Source: Bacillus_BA songklensis
GTDB taxonomy: Bacteria; Bacillota; Bacilli; Bacillales; Bacillaceae_H
Reading direction: 5' to 3'
Length of the DNA: 64,000 nt
NCBI RefSeq assembly: GCF_042649685.1
Contig: NZ_JBHRZT010000070.1
Coordinates: forward strand, 55,938-119,937
Shown: one piece after another, positions 34,541-44,251 of the stretch
Layout: the number at the start of each line of letters is the position of its first letter
How positions within the stretch are numbered: the first letter of the stretch is position 1
Translations under genes and position numbers: made by a program
Notes under the pieces: model-generated
The model's database searches: none
What the model was told of the DNA's origin: nothing
What the model saw: only the letters and a program-made list of their open reading frames with translations

Positions 34541-35998
34541 TTACAATGCTGGTTTTGCTTTATGATGTTCTGTTGCTTGCTCGAACGCATGAGCAACACG
34601 GTAAATGGTCGATTCATCAAAGTGTTTACCTATGATCTGCAATCCTAAAGGCAACCCATCAGAAAGTCCGCATGGTACAGAAATCCCTGGAACACCTGCA
34701 AGGTTAACCGGAATCGTTAAGATATCATTAGCATACATGGTCATTGGATCGCTTGTTTTCTCACCGATTTTAAATGCCGGTGTCGGTGTTGTTGGTCCAA
34801 TGATGACATCGTATTTTTCAAATACATTTTCAAAGTCTTGCTTGATTAATGTACGGACTTGTTGTGCTTTTTTATAGTAAGCATCATAATAACCGGAGCT
34901 TAATGCAAACGTACCAAGCATGATGCGGCGTTTAACTTCGTCACCAAAGCCTTCGCTCCGTGTTTGTTTGTACATCTCAATTAAGCTTTCAGCGTTATCT
35001 GTGCGATAACCGTAACGAACACCGTCAAAGCGGGCAAGGTTCGCTGATGCTTCAGAAGACGATAATAAATAGTAAGTTGCTAACGCATATTTAGAATGCG
35101 GAAGGGAAACCTCTTCCCAAGTAGCGCCTAATCCCTCTAATGCTTTTAACGCATCCAGAACGGATTGACGAACTTCTTCACTTACCCCTTCACCTAAATA
35201 TTCTTTCGGTACGGCAATCTTCAAGTCTTTAATATCGCCTGTTAAAGCAGATACATAATCAGGTACATCAACATTAGCGGATGTCGAATCCATTGGATCT
35301 AACCCCGCAATGGCTTGAAGTAAGTAAGCATTATCTTCTACCGTTCTTGTGATTGGTCCAATTTGATCCAAAGAAGACGCAAACGCAACTAAACCGTATC
35401 GAGATACACGGCCATATGTAGGTTTCAAGCCAACAACGCCACAATAAGAAGCCGGTTGACGGACGGAACCACCCGTATCTGAGCCTAATGAGAATGGTAC
35501 TTCTCCTGCTGCAACTGCCGCTGCCGATCCACCACTTGAACCGCCTGGTACATGACCAAGATTCCATGGGTTTCTCGTTAATTGAAGGCCTGAATTTTCC
35601 GTAGAAGACCCCATCGCAAACTCGTCCATGTTCAACTTACCAATGGTAACAGCCTCTGCGTTTTTTAGTTTTTGAACAACAGTTGCATCATAAATGGGGT
35701 CGAAGTTTGCTAGAATTTTACTAGAGCATGTTGTACGTAAGCCATTTGTTACAATGTTATCCTTGATGCCGATTGGCATACCAAATAATAGACCGAATTC
35801 ATCCTTCGTTCCTAATGCTTCATCTAATTCTTTTGCATAAGTATGAGCCTGTTCTTCATTTAACGCTAAAAATGCGCCTACTTTTTCGTCTACTTCATTA
35901 ATACGTTTATATGATTCGTCGACAAGGTCTTGTACACGAATTTCTTTGTTATGTAACTTCTTATGTAATTCCGATATCTTTGAATCAAAAAGTGACAT
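34541..35998 (-). CDS. gatA: aspartyl/glutamyl-tRNA(Asn/Gln) amidotransferase subunit A
   Basis: A 485-residue amidase-signature enzyme. GIKDNIVTNG holds the triad Lys, and GGSSGGSAAAVAAGEVPFSL plus GSDTGGSVRQPASYCG holds the two triad Ser. It releases ammonia from glutamine for transamidation of mischarged tRNA. AGGAGG before ATG 35998; gatC lies 16 nt upstream. Confidence 0.97.
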   Translation of the reverse strand: MSLFDSKISELHKKLHNKEIRVQDLVDESYKRINEVDEKVGAFLALNEEQAHTYAKELDEALGTKDEFGLLFGMPIGIKDNIVTNGLRTTCSSKILANFDPIYDATVVQKLKNAEAVTIGKLNMDEFAMGSSTENSGLQLTRNPWNLGHVPGGSSGGSAAAVAAGEVPFSLGSDTGGSVRQPASYCGVVGLKPTYGRVSRYGLVAFASSLDQIGPITRTVEDNAYLLQAIAGLDPMDSTSANVDVPDYVSALTGDIKDLKIAVPKEYLGEGVSEEVRQSVLDALKALEGLGATWEEVSLPHSKYALATYYLLSSSEASANLARFDGVRYGYRTDNAESLIEMYKQTRSEGFGDEVKRRIMLGTFALSSGYYDAYYKKAQQVRTLIKQDFENVFEKYDVIIGPTTPTPAFKIGEKTSDPMTMYANDILTIPVNLAGVPGISVPCGLSDGLPLGLQIIGKHFDESTIYRVAHAFEQATEHHKAKPAL

Positions 35999-36014
35999 AA
36001 TAAAGCCTCCTTCC

Positions 36015-36305
36015 TTACTCTAAAATAGATGGTACACGAATGTATCCATCTTTGTGGTCTGGTGCATTTTTCACAACCTCTTCAATCGGTAAGCCCTGTT
36101 TCGGCTCATCTTCACGCATTACGTTCTTCATCGCTAATACGTGCGAAGTTGGCTCTACATTCGTTGTATCTAATTCATTTAATTGTTCTGCATATGTAAT
36201 AATCGCATCTAACTGTTTTTGAAACATGGATGCTTCTTCCTCTGTAATCGCTAAACGCGCTAAATGTGCAACATGCTTTACTTGGTCGATTGAAATTCTT
36301 GACAT
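36015..36305 (-). CDS. gatC: aspartyl/glutamyl-tRNA(Asn/Gln) amidotransferase subunit C
   Basis: A 96-residue GatC (VKHVAHLARLAITEEEA ... RVPSILE), which wraps and stabilises the GatA-GatB interface. First gene of the operon; GGAGGTGA lies before ATG 36305. Confidence 0.95.
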   Translation of the reverse strand: MSRISIDQVKHVAHLARLAITEEEASMFQKQLDAIITYAEQLNELDTTNVEPTSHVLAMKNVMREDEPKQGLPIEEVVKNAPDHKDGYIRVPSILE

Positions 36306-36627
36306 GTCCTTTCACCTCCGGATATTCGTCCCACTGCAATATACTGATAATACCAAACTTTAGCCTAATGGAGCAACCTTTCACCATAGTTGTTTTTTTG
36401 TATTTTTATCCCACTATCAACATGCACAAACGAGAGAAAACCGCCCTTTTTCATTCAAGGACACTTCGTTTCCTGAGAGTTAGTTTTAAAGATTAATATA
36501 TTGCATTCCCTTCCCTGCCCAATACAAAAAACGGTTACATATCATAATTTTCATTTTACTGGAATATACTGACTACTCCAAACATCAAAATTATTAAAAT
36601 ATTAAAAAATATTTTTATATAATATAT
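36306..36627. other. intergenic region upstream of gatC, no supported gene
   Basis: Holds the gatCAB promoter, not assignable with confidence. No RNA motif or repeat was recognised. Confidence 0.55.
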
Positions 36628-36670
36628 AAAAAGGGGTCCGGACGCCTAAAAATACGTCCAGACCTCTTTT
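36628..36670 (-). terminator. terminator of the pcrB-pcrA-ligA-camS operon
   Basis: AAAGAGGTCTGGACG / CGTCCGGACCCCTTTTT hairpin; it overlaps the last codon of camS. Confidence 0.85.
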
Positions 36671-37862
36671 ATTGATAAATATGAACAAACGGTTTTTCTT
36701 TATTTGCTTCTCTTACAATGACACTTTCAGGTCCAGCGGTAGAAGTAATATATACTTGAGTCGAGATATGAGGAGGAAAATGCTCAAGCATTAAACCAGC
36801 CACATATTGGGTAAACCCGATAACCTCGCCTTTTCCGTAAAATTGAATTGGAATCTCAACGGTCATCTGCTGTAATTGTCCGTCTTTGTAATAACCGCGG
36901 GCAATGACACTTGTAAAGTTAGGGAAATAATCTTCAATCTTGCTCTTGAATTCATTAAACATCATGGCATCGTCCCGATAGTCTTTCGTTGCTTCAGATG
37001 AAGGAAATAAGTAATATTTCTCATCTATCTTTTCCCAGTTATCAATCGTTGCCTCTCCTTTGTCAGCTGCTCCTACGGCAAAGAAGTTTCCTGGAGTAAT
37101 AGAATTTTTAGGCATTTGTTTAAACAGACCTATCGTGATTGGAACTTGTCCGAGCCCTTCCATTTCCCTCATGCGTTTAATAATCTCTTCTGCTATTTTC
37201 TTTCCTTCCCGTTCAAGCTCTTCTTGTTTAATTTTTACTTCCCGAGGATACCCATGCTCTTCGGCGTAGTAATGAGTCGAATTTAAAGCTAAGCCAATCA
37301 TGATGCCGCCGAGTTGAAGCTTCTCATCATCACCTTTAATTAAATAATCTTGCTCTAAAATATGGGAAAGATATATCGGACTTCTTTTATTTCGTTCTTC
37401 TAACGAACCCTTTCCCGTATCAATTGGGTTTAATCCTAAGTTTTGGACTTTTTTGTCTTTCGATTCTTTTTGGGCCTCTGCTAATTGTTGATCGGTCTTT
37501 TTTCTCTTTAACCACGCCTGAACAGTTTTTTTCTCGAGATATTGCCCTTCTTGATAAAAATACTGATCGGCGGGAAACTCAGACTGTGCCAATCTCATTA
37601 AGCCAGTCTCAAATTCTGTAATATCAAGGCGGTTATTTAAATTAGATGCAACAAGTCCTCTCGCTTCTCCTGCTTTAAACGGAAGGATTGTTCGATAATA
37701 ACTATCTGAAATACTAAACTTTGGAATAATTGCTTTTTCTTTTTTAGAATCCGTCTGCTGTACAACTTCATCCTCTTTTTTGAAATTAGGTGCACACGCT
37801 GAGACAAACAGCATGACGATGAGAGAAATTAAAAACGTTTTTTTCAACAAAACATTTGACAC
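36669..37862 (-). CDS. camS: CamS sex-pheromone-type lipoprotein (YerH)
   Basis: A 397-residue lipoprotein. A signal peptide ends in the lipobox VSAC with lipidated Cys23. The CamS family body includes GLVASNLNNRLDITEFETGLM and LGGIMIGLALNSTHYY. In staphylococci and enterococci the clipped signal peptide yields a pheromone; in Bacillus the role of the surface lipoprotein is unknown. Last gene of the pcrB-pcrA-ligA-camS operon. Confidence 0.92.
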   Translation of the reverse strand: MSNVLLKKTFLISLIVMLFVSACAPNFKKEDEVVQQTDSKKEKAIIPKFSISDSYYRTILPFKAGEARGLVASNLNNRLDITEFETGLMRLAQSEFPADQYFYQEGQYLEKKTVQAWLKRKKTDQQLAEAQKESKDKKVQNLGLNPIDTGKGSLEERNKRSPIYLSHILEQDYLIKGDDEKLQLGGIMIGLALNSTHYYAEEHGYPREVKIKQEELEREGKKIAEEIIKRMREMEGLGQVPITIGLFKQMPKNSITPGNFFAVGAADKGEATIDNWEKIDEKYYLFPSSEATKDYRDDAMMFNEFKSKIEDYFPNFTSVIARGYYKDGQLQQMTVEIPIQFYGKGEVIGFTQYVAGLMLEHFPPHISTQVYITSTAGPESVIVREANKEKPFVHIYQ

Positions 37863-38017
37863 CTCTTATTAATTAATATATAGACACTTATAGACAAATG
37901 AGAAAATCCTTCACACTCACTGAGGGGGGGGAGAGCTGTAAAACAATCTCCATATAAAAGACAAACAGCCACTTTTTTACAAGGTTATTTAAGTTTTAGG
38001 CTATTGTTTTACTGCTC

Positions 38018-40024
38018 TTATTTATTTAATTCTTGGAGCATTCGAGCTTCGTCCCAAACTTCGATACCAAGCTCTTGTGCCTTTGTTAATTTGGAGCCGG
38101 CTTCTTCTCCTGCAATGACAAGATCGGTCTTTTTACTGACACTCCCGGTGACTTTTCCGCCAAGTTCTTCAATCTTGGCTTTGGCCTCGTTACGTGCTAA
38201 TTGTTCGAGCTTTCCGGTTAGTACAATGGTTTTGCCGGCGAAATAAGAATCGATCTCTGATGGCTCAACTTGCCTTGGCCCTTTGTATGTCATATTCACA
38301 TCGAATGACTCTAATTCAGCCAAAAGCTCGAGTACTTCCGGCTGGGAGAAATAAGTGACAACGGCATCAGCCATTTTATCCCCTATTTCGTTGATTGCTA
38401 CTAATTCATCATAGGTTGCTTCTTTTAGCCTGTCCATCGTTTCGAAGTGTTGAGCCAATGTTTTCGCAGCTTTGGCACCTACATGACGAATCCCTAAGCC
38501 GAACAATAGCTTCTCTAAAGAATTGCTTTTCGATGTTTCAATCGCTTGGATTAAATTATCAGCTGATTTCTCTCCCATTCTTTCCAATTGAATGAGCTGC
38601 TCTTTTGTTAAACGGTATAAATCAGCAACATCGTGAACGAGATCTTCCTTAAACAGCTGTGTAATCACCTTTTCACCTAAACCATCGATGTTCATGGCGT
38701 TACGGGACACAAAATGAATGAGCCCTTCACGAATTTGAGCGGGACAGCTAGGATTAATACAGCGCAACGCAACCTCGCCTTCCAAACGCACAAGTTCACT
38801 ATCGCATTCCGGACAGTGTGTCGGCATATGAAACTCTTGCTCTTCACCGCTTCTGCGATCTACAATGACATTTACCACTTCCGGGATGATGTCTCCTGCC
38901 TTTTTCACGACAACATAGTCACCGATATGAATGTCTTTTTCGCGAATAAGGTCTTCGTTGTGCAAGGACGCACGTCTTACAATCGTCCCGGCAACTCGAA
39001 CCGGCTCCAGTAAGGCGGTTGGCGTTACGACACCTGTCCGCCCTACATTCAGCTCAATTCCTAAGAGCCTTGTCATCACTTCTTCAGCCGGGAACTTATA
39101 AGCGATGGCCCAGCGTGGACTTTTGGCAGTTGTACCAAGCTGTTCCTGCTGGTTAAATAAATCGACCTTAATGACAATGCCGTCAATTTCATAAGGTAAA
39201 TCAGGCCGCTTCTCTCTCCAGCTATCCACATATTCTAAAACCTCATCTATCGTAGCACATTTCTGGCGGTTTGGATTCGTCTTAAAGCCCAATTTATCAA
39301 GTAAATTTAATCCTTCACTATGGGACTCAACCCCTGTATTTCCTGCATCGGCAATCGCATACAAAAATAAATCGAGATTGCGCTTTGCCGCAATTTTAGG
39401 GTCAAGCTGTCTTAACGAACCAGCCGCTGCATTTCTTGGATTAGCAAAAGGAACTTCTCCTTGCTCAGCCTTGATTTCGTTTAAAGCATCAAACGATTTC
39501 TTTGGCATATAAGCTTCGCCTCTTACTTCGATCGAAAGAGGCTCCGGCAAGCGCAGCGGAATAGAACGAATCGTTTTTAAGTTAGCACTAATATCTTCTC
39601 CCGTTGTTCCATCACCTCGCGTCGCTCCCTGTACAAAATAGCCGTCCTCATAGCGAAGGGAAACAGCTAATCCATCAATTTTCAGCTCACAAACGTAAGC
39701 AACACCATCTCCCACTACCTGGCGGACACGGCGATCAAAATCGCGCAGGTCCTGCTCATTGAAGGCATTTGCCAAGCTTAACATCGGTGTTTTATGTTCC
39801 ACTTTTTCAAATGCATCCAGCGCTTGTCCTCCAACTCGCTGGGATGGGGAGTCGGATGTTCTTAACTCGGGAAATTGCGTTTCAAGATCAATTAGCTCTT
39901 GCATTCGTTGATCGTATTCCGCATCAGGGACACTCGGATTATCCAGTACATAGTACTCATAATTGTAACGGTTCAACTGATCATGCAGCTCTTGAACACG
40001 AACCTTAGCCGTTTCTACATTCAT
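38018..40024 (-). CDS. ligA: NAD-dependent DNA ligase LigA
   Basis: A 668-residue ligase, the standard Bacillus length. The adenylated Lys115 lies in CELKIDGLAVSLRYEDG. The Zn finger has CPEC and CINPSC, four Cys in all. Helix-hairpin-helix repeats follow, and a C-terminal BRCT domain starts near FAGKTIVLTGKLEQL. It joins Okazaki fragments. ATG 40024 has AAGGAG upstream; the longer frame to 40045 is not used. 36 nt after pcrA. Confidence 0.96.
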   Translation of the reverse strand: MNVETAKVRVQELHDQLNRYNYEYYVLDNPSVPDAEYDQRMQELIDLETQFPELRTSDSPSQRVGGQALDAFEKVEHKTPMLSLANAFNEQDLRDFDRRVRQVVGDGVAYVCELKIDGLAVSLRYEDGYFVQGATRGDGTTGEDISANLKTIRSIPLRLPEPLSIEVRGEAYMPKKSFDALNEIKAEQGEVPFANPRNAAAGSLRQLDPKIAAKRNLDLFLYAIADAGNTGVESHSEGLNLLDKLGFKTNPNRQKCATIDEVLEYVDSWREKRPDLPYEIDGIVIKVDLFNQQEQLGTTAKSPRWAIAYKFPAEEVMTRLLGIELNVGRTGVVTPTALLEPVRVAGTIVRRASLHNEDLIREKDIHIGDYVVVKKAGDIIPEVVNVIVDRRSGEEQEFHMPTHCPECDSELVRLEGEVALRCINPSCPAQIREGLIHFVSRNAMNIDGLGEKVITQLFKEDLVHDVADLYRLTKEQLIQLERMGEKSADNLIQAIETSKSNSLEKLLFGLGIRHVGAKAAKTLAQHFETMDRLKEATYDELVAINEIGDKMADAVVTYFSQPEVLELLAELESFDVNMTYKGPRQVEPSEIDSYFAGKTIVLTGKLEQLARNEAKAKIEELGGKVTGSVSKKTDLVIAGEEAGSKLTKAQELGIEVWDEARMLQELNK

Positions 40025-40060
40025 TCCTTTTACTCCTTTACACAATTCGTGATTGACAAA

Positions 40061-43015
40061 TTATACTTTCGTAACAGGTGCAAATTTCGCCAACAAACGC
40101 TTAATGCCAGTCGGGCTCGGGAACGCAATATCGAGCTCCTTTGAATCCCCTTCTCCTTTTACACTTACTACTGTACCAATTCCCCATTTTTTATGCTCGG
40201 CTTTATCCCCCACTTGCCAATCAATCGATTCGCCCCCAGTTGAGGATAGAGCAGGGCGTGCGGCCATCGAACGTTTTACGGGACGATTGACTGTGGATGG
40301 AGAAAGCGATTTTTTGCGCTCGTTCAATCGCTCCACCAATTCATCTGGGATTTCGTTAATGAAACGGGACATCGGATTGATGTTTGTCTTACCAAACAAC
40401 GTTCTCATCTGCGCATGAAGAAGATAGAGTACTTCCTCCGCCCTTGTAATTCCTAATGGTGATAGGTAAGCCTTTGATGTGATCTCCAGCTTTTCCCCCA
40501 CCCCACACCGTGCGTGCGGCTTTCACCGCACACGGCGTTCCATCTAAGTAAACAGGTTATCATAATAAGGATAGCGATTAACCTGTCCCTTAGACTTGGG
40601 GCCTTCCCTCCACTCCTTATTATCAGAGTTTCATTGGTACTACACCCCTACTGCCATCCCTATTCATAACTCTTTCACAGCCTAGGCTTGCTGCTCCCCA
40701 AGTTATTACTTAATCGTTAGGGACTTCTGACGTTCCGAAACTGCTAGGTATATAACTATACTTAGGTCCTGCCTTTACCCCGATTACCTCTCTTTATAGA
40801 GTGAAGCAACCCATTAGCTTCATCCATCACAAACCGCTACGATATCTGTTCTGGAAAGTAATTAATTAGCCTTCATTTCTAAAGACCGCTCTACGAGGCG
40901 TACATTCAGCAGTTCGTCATTGATTTTTCAAATTCTAACCATATATAGCTCCCTGTCCGCATCACTTTCGCAGTATGTTTAACCTTTCCTCAGCTTAACC
41001 TGTTAGGGCTACTCGACGCGACTTCACCCCGCTTCACACGCATTCGTTACCAAACACGCATGGGGGAGTATTAACAGCCATCTAGTCATGGGATTTATTT
41101 GGGTATCCCACCGTGGTCTCACAGTTTCAGTTGTAACTAACAAATCGTTAGCCCAGACAATCCTTCGAGCAAGCTCGATTTCTGTCTAACGTCACGCACC
41201 ATAAGCTAAACGACGCTCTTCTTCCATTTCTTCTTCCTCTTGAAGGGAGCGGCTGTGCGGGAAGACTCCTTCTTCCAGACCGATTAAAAAGACTTCTGGG
41301 AATTCTAATCCTTTAGCAGAGTGCAGTGTCATCAAAATAACAGCATCATTTTCATCTTCCTCACTGTCAAGCTGGTCGATATCCGCTACTAGAGCCAAAT
41401 CCGTTAAAAAGGCAACAAGGCTCTTATCTTCACTGCCCTTCTCAAAGTTTTGCGTGACAGATAAGAACTCATCAATGTTTTCTAGGCGGCTTTGTGCTTC
41501 AATTGTCTTTTCCGCTTTCAGCATGTCGCGATAACCCGTTCTTTCCAGGACTTCTCCCACTAACTCGGTAACAGATAAATAATCCTGCATATTCGCTAAA
41601 TTTGTAATCATGTCACGGAATGCAATCAAGGCATTGACCGCTTTTGCACTGAGCCCAATAAAGTCGACCTCCCCTAATGCCTTAAAAATGGAGATATCGT
41701 GGGCAATCGCGTAATTAGCCAGCTTATCAACAGAAGTAGCACCGATTCCCCGCTTCGGCACGTTCACAACACGAACCAGGCTGATGTCATCATCAGGATT
41801 GGCAATTAAGCGTAAATAAGCAAGCATGTCCTTGATCTCTTTACGGTCGTAGAACTTAATACCGCCGACAATCGTATAGTTAATATTCGATTTTAACAGC
41901 ACTTCCTCCATTACACGTGATTGGGCATTCGTACGATAAAGGATGGCAAAGTCCGAGTACTTTCGTTTGCCGCTTTCTACTGCTTGTTTAATTTTACCCG
42001 CCACAAACTGAGCTTCCTCATGTTCACTCATTGCTTGATAGTGGAAAATTTTTGTTCCTTCATCGTTTTCTGTCCATAAATTTTTCGGCTTACGATTCAA
42101 ATTGTTCGCAATGACTTCGTTTGCCGCGGCTAAAATGTTTTTCGTTGAGCGATAGTTTTGTTCTAGCAAAATAACGGTCGCTTGGGGATAATCTTTTTCA
42201 AATGACAAGATGTTAGCAATATCCGCTCCGCGCCAACGGTAAATGGATTGATCGGAGTCCCCGACCACACAAATATTTTGGAAGCGTTCCGCCAGTAACT
42301 TAACAAGCTTGTATTGAGCATGGTTTGTATCCTGGTACTCATCTACATGAATGTATTGAAACTTTCGCTGGTAATATTCTAACACTTCCGGAACGCGTTC
42401 GAATAACTGGATTGTAATCATAATAAGATCATCAAAATCTAACGCCTGATTCTTTTTTAATCGCTTTTGGTAATCGATATATACTTCACTGACCATCTGC
42501 TCATACGGGCTCGCAGCAGTCTTGTCAAATTGCTCCGGTTTGATTAATTCGTTCTTCGCTGAACTGATCGTTCCTAAGAAAGATCGAGGATCGAACTTTT
42601 TCGGATCGATGTTTTTCTCTTTTAAAATCGCCTTAATAACCGAGAGCTGATCGGTCGTATCAAGGATCGTAAAGTTACGGTTATAACCGATGCGATCAAT
42701 ATCTCTTCGTAAAATGCGAACACACATTGAGTGGAACGTCGAAATCCAGATTTCATCTGCCGCTCCGCCTAGTAAGCTGGTAATACGTTCTCTCATTTCG
42801 CGCGCGGACTTATTTGTAAAGGTAATGGCTAAAATATTCCAAGGGGCAACTTCTTTTTCTGCCATTAAATACGCAATGCGATGCGTCAGCACCCTTGTTT
42901 TTCCACTTCCCGCTCCTGCCATAATAAGTAAAGGGCCGTCTGTTGCTTTGACCGCCTCTTGTTGTTTTGGATTCAAACCTGACAATAATTTTTCACTTAA
43001 AAATTGCAATGACAT
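40061..43015 (-). CDS. pcrA: ATP-dependent DNA helicase PcrA, split by a group II intron
   Basis: The coding region is 43015-41200 joined to 40455-40061; 744 nt between them are an intron. The joined product is ~737 residues, the normal PcrA size. Exon 1 carries Walker A GAGSGKTRVLTHRIAYL, DEYQDTNHAQY, GDSDQSIYRWRGADI and VILMTLHSAKGLEFP. It ends in EERRLAY, and exon 2 resumes VGITRAEEVLYL (motif VI) when spliced. The Val codon is built from G of exon 1 and TA of exon 2. Unspliced RNA would stop shortly after LAYGA. PcrA is essential in Bacillus, so splicing must work. ATG 43015 or TTG 43009 are possible starts (GGGAG site). Confidence 0.93.
40456..41199 (-). mobile_element. ORF-less group II intron in pcrA
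   Basis: A 744-nt insertion in pcrA in the sense orientation. It begins GTGCG at 41199, the group II 5' consensus, and ends CCAT at 40456 (A-Y 3' end). A domain V hairpin lies at about 40505-40538: CGCCGTGTGCGG, TGAAA loop, CCGCACGCACGG, with a CGC triad. Upstream are group II-like domain I-III blocks such as GTAAAGGCAGGACCTAAG and GGAGGGAAGGCCCCAAGTC. No reverse transcriptase/maturase is encoded; the region before domain V, where it would lie, is only ~60 nt. Splicing likely depends on a maturase elsewhere or on host factors. Confidence 0.88.
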
Positions 43016-43043
43016 CACTCCCAAACCAAACATTCGTTCTGTT

Positions 43044-43739
43044 TTATCGTACCGTATTTTTCACTGCTTGTACAGTTTGCAAAGCAGTTGTCAAATCTTT
43101 ATAAATTACGTTTCCTACTACTACTGTATGAGCTGCCTGAGCCATCTCTGCTGCTTGCTCCATCGACTCAATGCCCCCGCCATAAAACACCCGCGTATGC
43201 TGCATTGTATCCTTTACCAGCTTCACTAATGAAGCATTTCCGTACACGCCGCTATACTCTAGATAAAAAATGGGAAAGTGAAACATTTGCTCCGCCATTT
43301 GAGCATACGCGATCACATCCTCTTCTGTTAAATGGGTGTTCGCTTCTGTCACTTGAGCTGCCTTACAATTCTCATTTAAAATGCAATAACCTTCTACAAG
43401 GATTTCATCCCAATTCATGATATGTCCGTACTCTTTCATGGCTTCATGATGCAGCCCTACAATCCAATCGCGTTTCCCGCTGTTGAGGACCGTAGGAATA
43501 AAGTAAAAATCAAAGCCCGGAGTCACCGTTTCAATCGCCGATACTTCCAGTACACACGGAACCGTATAACGACGAATGCGGGCTAGTAAACTCAGCACGT
43601 TGTCCAATGTAACTCCATCTGTTCCCCCAACTACTACCGCATCTGTTCCGGATTCACAAATGCGTTCCAGGTCTTCATCTGAAATATCTTTATTCGGATC
43701 TAATTTGAAAACGTGTCGCCACTCTTTAATATCGTACAT
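43044..43739 (-). CDS. pcrB: heptaprenylglyceryl phosphate synthase PcrB
   Basis: A 231-residue TIM-barrel prenyltransferase: HVFKLDPNKDISDEDLERI, GGTDGVTLDNVL, YLEYSGVYGN and VFYGGGIESMEQA, the phosphate-binding end. It joins heptaprenyl diphosphate to glycerol-1-phosphate to make an archaeal-type ether lipid precursor. First gene of the pcrB-pcrA-ligA-camS operon. Confidence 0.95.
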   Translation of the reverse strand: MYDIKEWRHVFKLDPNKDISDEDLERICESGTDAVVVGGTDGVTLDNVLSLLARIRRYTVPCVLEVSAIETVTPGFDFYFIPTVLNSGKRDWIVGLHHEAMKEYGHIMNWDEILVEGYCILNENCKAAQVTEANTHLTEEDVIAYAQMAEQMFHFPIFYLEYSGVYGNASLVKLVKDTMQHTRVFYGGGIESMEQAAEMAQAAHTVVVGNVIYKDLTTALQTVQAVKNTVR

Positions 43740-43835
43740 AGTGTTTGTTAACCTCCATTCGTTGCTCCATTACAACATTATAGCAAAACTGCATACCATA
43801 TACGAAAGCAAATCCTACCTAAACACGTGAATAAA

Positions 43836-43925
43836 AAACTTCCATCAGTGGGTTTTTCCTCCGTCCCCCACTTAAACTTCTCCGATTACGCCAAGTTTTA
43901 AAGCGGGGGTCTTACTGCTCGGGTA
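43836..43925. repeat. second, shortened copy of the structured interspersed repeat
   Basis: AAACTTCCATCAGTGG at 43836-43851 and AAACTTCTCCGATTACGCCA with the following GCGGGGGTCTTACTGC match the outer modules of the 2981-3310 element. The middle hairpins are missing. It lies just upstream of the glyS promoter. Confidence 0.6.
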
Positions 43926-43946
43926 AAGAGATTCTTATAACAATGC

Positions 43947-43975
43947 TTGTTTAGTTAAATCTGATGTGCTAATAT
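43947..43975 (+). promoter_or_regulatory. sigma-A promoter of the glyS T-box transcript
   Basis: TTGTTT (43947-43952), 17 nt, TAATAT (43970-43975), directly before the T-box leader. Confidence 0.6.
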
Positions 43976-43984
43976 ATAGACAAA

Positions 43985-44215
43985 AATTGATACCATATCA
44001 TACTATGAAGGACCAATAGTATCTAAATCCTCTTCATTATATAAGCGATCTAGGGGCGGTGAGAGCCTAGAGAAAGATTTAGAGAAACGGCAGTCTGGAG
44101 TGTGCATCTGAAAAGAGGATACACCAAACGTGTATCAAGCAGGGTGGAACCGCGGGAAACAATCTCTCGTCCCTGGGCATTAGGCCTGTGGGATGGGGGA
44201 TTTTTTTATTGGTTT
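43985..44215 (+). promoter_or_regulatory. glycine T-box riboswitch with terminator
   Basis: Stem I has the apical loop region CTAGG-GGCGGTGAGA-GCCTAG (44050-44070) and, on its 3' side, GGC at 44089-44091 in the expected specifier position, a glycine codon. The T-box core AGGGTGGAACCGCG is at 44141-44154. A terminator hairpin follows (CGTCCC ... GGGATGGGGGATTTTTTT, ~44170-44208). Uncharged tRNA-Gly should stabilise the antiterminator and let glyS be transcribed. Confidence 0.93.
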
Positions 44216-44251
44216 TTTCTCTGCCCACTTATTACGAAGGAGGAAAATTGT

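Noticed and set aside
40502..41191. Insertion in pcrA read as a gene break or assembly chimera
   Set aside because: Group II intron ends and domain V plus exact frame restoration explain it better than pseudogenisation.
44102..44251. Long N-terminal extension of glyS
   Set aside because: The extension translates the T-box core and terminator; a strong AAGGAGG precedes ATG 44252.
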